Positions 6,408 through 11,121 of a DNA stretch of 11,121 nucleotides are shown piece by piece. A program made the position numbers and the translations under genes. The notes beneath the pieces were generated by a model, which saw only the letters and a list, made by a program, of their open reading frames with translations, ran no database searches and was not told the DNA's origin. The first letter of the stretch is position 1; every line of letters begins with the position of its first letter. The stretch comes from Candidatus Woesearchaeota archaeon (lineage in GTDB: Archaea > Nanobdellota > Nanobdellia > Woesearchaeales > UBA525): contig DUGD01000035.1 in the NCBI GenBank assembly GCA_013331575.1, forward strand, positions 2,788 to 13,908. Direction: 5' to 3'.

Positions 6408-6415
6408 TATAAATA
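6408..6415 (+). promoter_or_regulatory. Putative TATA box for the AMMECR1-family gene
   Basis: TATAAATA on the plus strand. Start expected near 6435, which would give a leader of about 95 bases before the ATG at 6529. No better TATA-like element lies closer to the gene. Confidence 0.5.
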
Positions 6416-6419
6416 GAAG

Positions 6420-6460
6420 GCGAATAATAGGGGGCGAATAGATAGATGCTGCGAATAGAT
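6420..6460. repeat. Three GCGAATA repeats in the AMMECR1 promoter or leader
   Basis: GCGAATA begins at 6420, 6434 and 6451. The last two extend to GCGAATAGAT. They span the predicted transcription start just after the TATA box, so they could be operator sites or a leader element. No regulator is visible in the window. Confidence 0.4.
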
Positions 6461-6528
6461 AAGCAAGCACCCGACATACCGCATACGGCACATCAAATAC
6501 GAGAATCCGCGATAGGAAGGCACGCACA

Positions 6529-7095
6529 ATGCTGGATGAAGAACACAAGAGACTGCTTCTCAGGCTCGCGAAAAGCGCCATCATCGACGCAGTATCGAAA
6601 CGGGCGATAGAGGCACCGCGCGATGTACCGGGAGCGCTGCAGCAGATAGGAGCCTCATTCGTGACCATCACGAAGAACGGAGAGCTACGCGGCCACGCAG
6701 GCACGATATCGCCGCACAGAGCGCTATACCTCGACGTCATGGAGAATGCCCGCCGCGCGGCGTTCGACGACTGCGAATTCAAGCAGTTAAGCGCAAACGA
6801 ACTCCGCGAGATAACGATAGAGATATCGGTGCTATCGACCGCGCAGGAACGCCACGCGCGCAGCACCTACGATCTCCTCGACATGCTGCGCGCCGAAAGA
6901 CCCGGCGTCATCCTGAGGCACGGATACCACCAAGCGACACTCCTCCCCGCCGCGTGGAACGACACATCGGGGGCCGAAGGATTCCTCTCGCACCTCTGCG
7001 CCAAGGCAGGATTGCCCGCTCGCGCATGGGAAGACAAAACTATCGGGAAGAACATAACCTACTCTACGTACACCGTCGAGAGCATGAAAGAGTGA
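6529..7095 (+). CDS. AMMECR1-family protein
   Basis: The 188-residue product is a full-length single AMMECR1 domain. The N-terminal helix (DEEHKRLLLRLAKSAI) leads to FVTITKNGELRG (44-55), DVMENARRAAFDD (about 69-81), ELREITIEISVLS (about 91-103), GVILRHGYHQATLLPAAW and the C-terminal FLSHLCAKAGLPARAWED, all in family order. In archaea and bacteria this family often goes with Memo-like and radical SAM proteins (the AmmeMemoRadiSam group), and a cytosolic role in an unknown modification is supposed. Neither partner is seen here. The family signature LRGCIG reads LRGHAG (residues 53-58), so the usual Cys is His56. This is the only plus-strand gene in the window and has its own promoter. An AGGAAGG lies 8 bases before the ATG. 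Confidence 0.92.
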   Translation: MLDEEHKRLLLRLAKSAIIDAVSKRAIEAPRDVPGALQQIGASFVTITKNGELRGHAGTISPHRALYLDVMENARRAAFDDCEFKQLSANELREITIEISVLSTAQERHARSTYDLLDMLRAERPGVILRHGYHQATLLPAAWNDTSGAEGFLSHLCAKAGLPARAWEDKTIGKNITYSTYTVESMKE

Positions 7096-7133
7096 GCACC
7101 GTCCAGCATCCGATGGATAGCGTCAATAGCAAT

Positions 7134-7168
7134 CTATCGATTCGTACTACCGACTATACTATCGATTC
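7134..7168. repeat. Ten-base direct repeat between convergent genes
   Basis: CTATCGATTC is found at 7134-7143 and 7159-7168, 25 bases apart, in the 63-base gap between the ends of the AMMECR1 and transporter genes. The second copy contains the transporter stop codon. Each copy holds the palindrome ATCGAT. No T-run terminator is clear on either strand. Confidence 0.35.
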
Positions 7169-8091
7169 TTACGATGCCGCGTCCTACCAGAAAGATCACC
7201 GACAGGGGCATCGGTTCCGTCCAATGATTGCACCGCTATCCCCGCGACAATGAGCATGAGACCGACAAGCGACGATAGCAGTATCGCCTCGCCGAGCAAG
7301 AAATGGATGTAGACGAGCGACAAGAACGGCGTGAGGAAGACGATGTTCGCCATCTTCGCGGTATCGCCGTGCTTGAGCGCGAGGAACCACATGAGGAACG
7401 CGACACCGCAGGTGAGGACGCCGAGCCATGCGAGACCCGCCATCTGCAACGGACTAACTGCAGGGACCGACGAGAATAACAACACGGTGGGTATCGCGAA
7501 GAGAGTGCCGAACACATAGTATGACGCCATGGAGACGGTACTGTCGTATCTGAGCCGCACGCCGAGCACAGAGAAGAGGCCGTAGCACACCGCCCCCGCG
7601 AGCGCGAAGAGATCGCCAGTGACACTCGTGAACGACAACGCGAGCGTGCCCTTCGTCGCCACGACCACAACACCCAGGAAACTGAGCACGATGGCCGCAG
7701 CGCTCCGCCAGGTGAACCGCCGCTTGAGAAGCAGCACCGAGAATACGACCACCCACAACGGCCAGGTGTAATTGAGGATGAACGCCTCCTGCGCCGGAGC
7801 GTACGCGAGACCTCCGAGGAGGAACGCATGATATCCGAAGACGCCCAAGAATCCCATGCCTGCGAAGATTGCGACGTCACGGAAGGAATACCGCTTGAGG
7901 ACGGAACTCTTGCCTTGCGCGAGAGCGATGACGATGAGCGCGGCCGACGCGAAGAGCAGCATGAAGAGCAGCGCCTGGAGGCTATCGAGGTCCTCAAGGA
8001 GCAGCTTGCCCACCGCCGCCGTCGACGCCCAGAGGAGTATCGAGACCGAGACGAAGAGATACGCTCTGCGAGGATCTTGTTCAGGCACCAT
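7159..8091 (-). CDS. EamA/DMT-family ten-helix transporter
   Basis: The product is a 310-residue inner-membrane permease of the drug/metabolite transporter superfamily with two EamA repeats (about 9-138 and 146-290), each of about five helices. Typical family marks are WASTAAVGKLL in helix 1, the AFILNYTWPLW segment before helix 4 and its counterpart ANIVFLTPFLSLV in repeat 2, and the LLKRRFTWRS loop. The C-terminus is a basic cytosolic tail (SGRTRHRKNR). Family members export or import amino acids, sugars or metabolites; the substrate cannot be read from sequence. The frame opens at GTG 8100, with ATG at 8097 and 8091. I chose 8091 because GTGAT (8096-8100) stands four bases before it and the N-terminus then fits the family. 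It lies downstream of leuS but is separated by 447 bases and has its own TATA-like elements. Confidence 0.93.
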   Translation of the reverse strand: MVPEQDPRRAYLFVSVSILLWASTAAVGKLLLEDLDSLQALLFMLLFASAALIVIALAQGKSSVLKRYSFRDVAIFAGMGFLGVFGYHAFLLGGLAYAPAQEAFILNYTWPLWVVVFSVLLLKRRFTWRSAAAIVLSFLGVVVVATKGTLALSFTSVTGDLFALAGAVCYGLFSVLGVRLRYDSTVSMASYYVFGTLFAIPTVLLFSSVPAVSPLQMAGLAWLGVLTCGVAFLMWFLALKHGDTAKMANIVFLTPFLSLVYIHFLLGEAILLSSLVGLMLIVAGIAVQSLDGTDAPVGDLSGRTRHRKNR

Positions 8092-8095
8092 GGAC

Positions 8096-8100
8096 ATCAC
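8096..8100 (-). promoter_or_regulatory. Ribosome binding site that decides the transporter start
   Basis: Minus-strand GTGAT lies four bases before the ATG at 8091. It overlaps the alternative GTG (8100) and ATG (8097) starts, which have no binding site of their own. Confidence 0.5.
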
Positions 8101-8124
8101 GGGAAAACGTCATACAGTATTGTA

Positions 8125-8157
8125 GTTATACGGAAGTGTTCTGAGCATACGTTATAC
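8125..8157 (-). promoter_or_regulatory. Two TATA-like elements upstream of the transporter gene
   Basis: Minus-strand GTATAAC occurs at 8125-8131 and again at 8151-8157, 26 bases apart. Starts about 25 bases downstream would fall near 8101 (a leader of about 10 bases, just including the ribosome binding site) and near 8127. Either or both may be used. Confidence 0.4.
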
Positions 8158-8205
8158 GAAGTACGCTGCCTTGGCGTCTTGCCTGAGGATGGAGTATGGC
8201 GAGGC

Positions 8206-8283
8206 GAAGTTCGTGTTCGAAGAACAAGCGATTCGTGAATCGCAATTCCCGAATTCCTCGGAATTCTAGGGAAGACGAACTTC
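8206..8283. ncRNA. Compact branched inverted-repeat element, possible structured RNA or mobile-element remnant
   Basis: Seventy-eight bases are closed by a perfect 9-base inverted repeat (GAAGTTCGT at 8206-8214 with ACGAACTTC at 8275-8283). Inside lie three further hairpins: GTTC/GAAC with a 3-base loop (8215-8225), GCGATTC/GAATCGC with a 2-base loop (8228-8243), and a 12-pair stem TTCCCGAATTCC / GGAATTC-TA-GGGAA with a 2-base bulge (8246-8273). The pattern is a four-way cloverleaf, but arm lengths and loops do not fit a tRNA, and no T-loop or anticodon arrangement is seen. DNA palindromes would give the same pattern, so strand and nature are open. It stands between leuS and the transporter promoter. 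Confidence 0.35.
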
Positions 8284-8538
8284 CGAACGGAGTGAGCGAA
8301 TGCCGAGCCATCTTGCGACATCCGAAACAAACATGCGATAGCACGGATGCGCCGCAGCGAAAGAAGCAACTAGCAGAGGAGAAGAAGCTGACGAAGCATC
8401 TGACTACGAACGAGAAGAAGTAGTTGCCGACGAACGGAGATGCCCGGTCGATGAAGAACGAAGGAATAGAGAACGCGTGGCGGTCGACAAATGATGCGAT
8501 AGGTGCGCTGCCACATTGCGGACGCGAAGGCATGATAT

Positions 8539-11121
8539 TCACACCACGCTGATAGCAGGTTTCCCGGGCAGGCCGTTTTTCGCCCGCGAGTCGGACGATG
8601 ATGTCGCATCCACCGTGAGGATGACATCGCAACCGAACTCATCCTTGAGGCGGGCGATAACCTCGTGGAGGAGCGGCAGCTCATCGTCACGGGACATGTC
8701 GACCACCGGCAGGAGCTTCATGTTCTTGTAGACCGCGAACGTGAGCTGCGTGATGGCGGCAGGATCGGCAGACGCGACCTCCTTGACCAAGCGATCCGCT
8801 ATCTCCTTCGGGTTCTTGACGGTCGCGAAGAGACGCTTGAACGCCGGCACGAAATCGTACTTCCAAGATTCCGCCATGAAGAGCTCGATGCGATTCGGAG
8901 AATCGATCTTCTTCGCGGAGAGCGTCCGGCGCACGCCGCTGATAGTCTCCTCGACGAACTCCGCGGCCGCTTCCGCACGGGCATCCATACGCGATGCATC
9001 CGCGGCCGGCCACGCATCGAGCGAGAGGAACGTCTCGTTGCCCAGACGCGCCCACATCTCCTCAGCGATATGCGGAGTGAACGGCAAGAGCAAACGCGCG
9101 AGCGTGTCGAGGCAGGAACGGTATTGTCCCGGGGAAACGTCGTCCTGATACTTGATGATCGTGTTCGCGAACTCCATGACTGACATCACCGCTTTGTTGA
9201 GCCGGAACGTATCGAGATGCGCGGTAGTGTCGCGGATGCAGACGTTACGCTTGCTCTCGAGGAGCGCGTCACGGGAATCGCTTTTCGGCTGGCGCGTCTC
9301 GAGCGCCTCGACGAGACCATAGACCTTGTTGAGGAAGCGGTACGCGCACTGTATGCCTTCGTCGCTCCATTCGAGCTCGGACTCGGGCGAGCTCACGAAC
9401 ATGAGGAAGAGGCGCGCGGTATCGATGCCGTAGTTCTGCGCTATCTCGTCTTGCGCCACAACGTTGCCGTAGCTCTTCGACATCTTGTTGCCGTCCTTCG
9501 TGACCATGCCTTGGTTGAAGAGATGTGTGAACGGCTCCTTCACCTTGACGAGGCCCATGTCGTGGAGCACGCGCGTGAAGAACCGCGCGTACAGGAGGTG
9601 CATGACCGCGTGCTCGGCGCCGCCGATATACTGGTCGACGGGCAGCGCGCGGTTAACGATATCGGAGTCGAACGGTTCGCCCATCGTGTTAGGCGAAGGA
9701 TAGCGCAGGAAATACCATGAGCTGTCCATGAACGTGTCCATGGTGTCCGTCTCCCTGCGCGCAGGGGCTTTGCATTTCGGGCACTCCGTATTGACGAATG
9801 CTTCCGACGTCTTGAGCGGATTGCCTTCGCCCGTGAACTGGACGTCCTCAGGCAGCAGCACGGGAAGGTCGGCCTCGGGGACGGGCACGACGCCGCACGC
9901 GTCGCAGTAGACCATCGGGATGGGCGTGCCCCAGTATCGCTGGCGGCTGATGAGCCAATCGCGGATCTTGTAGTTGTACGTGCGCTTGCCGAGACCCTCT
10001 TTCTCCAGCCATTCAGCCATCAAGGGAAGCGCGTCGCGGTTGCTAATGCCGCTGAACGTTCCGGAACCAAAGAGGATGCCGTCGTCGGTGAGCGCATCGT
10101 GGTGATTCTTCGTGTCCGTCGGCTCGCCGGTCGGACTGATCACGAACTTGAGCGGAATATCGTATTTTCTCGCGAAGCGGAAATCGCGTTTGTCGTGCGC
10201 ATCGCACATGACGATGCCGCTGCCGTACATGACCGCGAAGTTCGCTATATAGATCGGGATGCGTTCGTTATTGACGGGGTTGATCGCGTGGCGCCCGGTG
10301 AAGAATCCCTCCTTCTCCTTCTCTTCATTCGTCCGGTCGATGATGGATTGCCGCTTCATGCGCGCGCAGAATTCTTTCGCGCCCTGCGCGTGTTCCGATC
10401 CCTTGACGAGCGTCTCGATAAGCGGGTGCTCGGGGGCTATCGCGAGGAATGTGACGCTGAAGATCGTATCGCAGCGCGTGGTGAACGCGGGCAGCACCAT
10501 GCCAGGTTTGCCGTGCTCTTCGAGCTTGAAATGGATGTCAACGCCTGTGCTCTTGCCGATCCAGTTTTCCTGCATGATGCGAATCTTCTCGGGCCAACCC
10601 TGCAGTTCGCTCAACCCCTCGAGGAGCACGTCGGCATACTCGGTGATTTTGAGGAACCATTGCTCGAGATTCTTCGGCTCGACGACCGAGTCGCAACGCC
10701 AGCACTTGCCGTCCTTGACCTGCTCGTTCGCGAGGACCGTCGCGCATTTCGGGCACCAGTTGATAGGCGCCTCCTTGCGGTATGCGAGACCTCGCTTGTA
10801 GAACTGGATGAAGAACCATTGGTTCCACTTGTAGTACTCCGGACGGCATGTGACGACCATGCGCTCCCAGTCGTAGCTGCTGCCGAGCTCGCGTTGCTGT
10901 TTGCTGATGCTCGCTATGGCGTTATCGGTGTATGTCTTCGGGTGCGTCTTGTTCTTGATAGCGGCGTTCTCAGCAGGAAGACCGAACGCGTCGTAGCCCA
11001 TCGGGTAGAGGACGTCGAATCCTTGCATGCGCTTGTAGCGCGCGATGACATCGCCCATCGTGTAGTTGCGGCTGTGGCCCATGTGCAGACCATAGGCGCT
11101 CGGGTACGGGAACATCTCGAG
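8539..11121 (-). CDS. leuS: Leucyl-tRNA synthetase, bacterial type, N-terminus beyond the window
   Basis: Class I enzyme charging tRNA-Leu with leucine in the cytosol. The frame is open to the right edge (860 residues seen). Residues LE precede MFPYPSAYGLHMGH, and bacterial LeuRS has some 35-45 residues before this point. HMGH (11074-11085) and KMSKS (9472-9486) form the ATP site. Zinc motifs CPKC...CWRC and YCDAC...CPKC are intact. The CP1 editing domain lies between them with TTRCDT (10465-10482) and YGSGIVMCDAHDKRD (10183-10227). The family usually has TTRPDT and YGTGAVMxVPAHDxRD, so Cys replaces Pro and the second motif is shorter, though the editing Asp of AHDxRD is kept. The anticodon-binding domain and the small C-terminal domain ending LPGKPAI are complete. 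Motif layout is bacterial rather than archaeal/eukaryotic. Promoter lies outside the window. Confidence 0.96.
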   Translation of the reverse strand, partial: LEMFPYPSAYGLHMGHSRNYTMGDVIARYKRMQGFDVLYPMGYDAFGLPAENAAIKNKTHPKTYTDNAIASISKQQRELGSSYDWERMVVTCRPEYYKWNQWFFIQFYKRGLAYRKEAPINWCPKCATVLANEQVKDGKCWRCDSVVEPKNLEQWFLKITEYADVLLEGLSELQGWPEKIRIMQENWIGKSTGVDIHFKLEEHGKPGMVLPAFTTRCDTIFSVTFLAIAPEHPLIETLVKGSEHAQGAKEFCARMKRQSIIDRTNEEKEKEGFFTGRHAINPVNNERIPIYIANFAVMYGSGIVMCDAHDKRDFRFARKYDIPLKFVISPTGEPTDTKNHHDALTDDGILFGSGTFSGISNRDALPLMAEWLEKEGLGKRTYNYKIRDWLISRQRYWGTPIPMVYCDACGVVPVPEADLPVLLPEDVQFTGEGNPLKTSEAFVNTECPKCKAPARRETDTMDTFMDSSWYFLRYPSPNTMGEPFDSDIVNRALPVDQYIGGAEHAVMHLLYARFFTRVLHDMGLVKVKEPFTHLFNQGMVTKDGNKMSKSYGNVVAQDEIAQNYGIDTARLFLMFVSSPESELEWSDEGIQCAYRFLNKVYGLVEALETRQPKSDSRDALLESKRNVCIRDTTAHLDTFRLNKAVMSVMEFANTIIKYQDDVSPGQYRSCLDTLARLLLPFTPHIAEEMWARLGNETFLSLDAWPAADASRMDARAEAAAEFVEETISGVRRTLSAKKIDSPNRIELFMAESWKYDFVPAFKRLFATVKNPKEIADRLVKEVASADPAAITQLTFAVYKNMKLLPVVDMSRDDELPLLHEVIARLKDEFGCDVILTVDATSSSDSRAKNGLPGKPAISVV

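Larger units (their letters stand above)
8101..8538. other. Long stretch between leuS and the transporter gene without a convincing gene
   Basis: Contains the transporter promoter elements at its left end, a branched palindromic element at 8206-8283 and a purine-rich plus-strand tract at about 8355-8425 (pyrimidine-rich on the transcribed minus strand, as a leuS 3' region might be). A 75-codon plus-strand frame at 8196-8423 has an ATG with GAGG seven bases ahead and ends in a Lys/Glu-rich segment, but it runs through the palindromes and uses CGA and other codons that are uncommon in the neighbouring genes, so I do not call it. No tRNA is recognisable. Confidence 0.5.

Noticed and set aside
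8251..8266. A restriction or attachment site suggested by two GAATTC hexamers.
   Set aside because: They are simply the two arms of one hairpin, and no integrase or target-site duplication is visible.
8206..8283. A tRNA gene.
   Set aside because: The branched pattern has a 9-pair closing stem, a 2-base loop and a 12-pair arm; no D-, anticodon- or T-loop sequence fits on either strand.
8196..8423. A 75-codon plus-strand frame with ATG and GAGG seven bases upstream, ending in a Lys/Glu-rich segment.
   Set aside because: It runs straight through the branched palindromes, has CGA-heavy codon use unlike the neighbours and shows no recognisable fold.

Overview
The window most likely comes from an archaeon, probably of the DPANN kind, with moderate G+C (mid-50s % by eye). 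The archaeal reading rests on TATA boxes of the TTTATAAA and TATAAATA kind in front of genes, on GGTGA-type ribosome binding sites, and on secreted Ig-like/CARDB-like surface proteins with a C-terminal membrane anchor. The lineage is inferred and no marker here proves it. The leucyl-tRNA synthetase is of the bacterial type, so horizontal acquisition, or a bacterial host with misleading AT-rich promoters, must be kept open.

Left part (1-6183, all minus strand) is a cell-surface locus. In transcription order it holds: a 431-residue secreted protein with a thrombospondin type-3 calcium-binding repeat, two Ig-like domains and one membrane anchor (4888-6183); five small proteins, each with a two-helix membrane hairpin (4288-4737, 3854-4291, 3342-3818, 2870-3331, 2538-2861); and a very large multi-Ig-domain membrane protein that leaves the window at base 1 (1-2460). 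The first two small proteins are clear paralogues. The other three share the layout but little sequence. Tight spacing, one ATGA stop/start overlap and a single good TATA box upstream suggest that the five form one operon. No function is known to me. A cell-envelope assembly is the simplest inference, and a SLATT-like two-helix effector is a speculative alternative.

Middle part (6184-7095): a divergent promoter region serves the surface locus on one side and an AMMECR1-family gene on the other (plus strand, 6529-7095). That protein carries His in place of the usual Cys of the family's LRGCIG signature.

Right part (7159-11121, minus strand): a ten-helix EamA/DMT-family transporter (7159-8091), a 447-base stretch without a convincing gene that holds a compact branched inverted-repeat structure (8206-8283), and the bacterial-type leuS, whose N-terminus lies beyond the right edge.

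The three most interesting points are the tandem family of small two-helix membrane proteins between two large surface proteins, the branched palindromic element between leuS and the transporter gene, and the unusual residues in the LeuRS editing pocket and the AMMECR1 signature.
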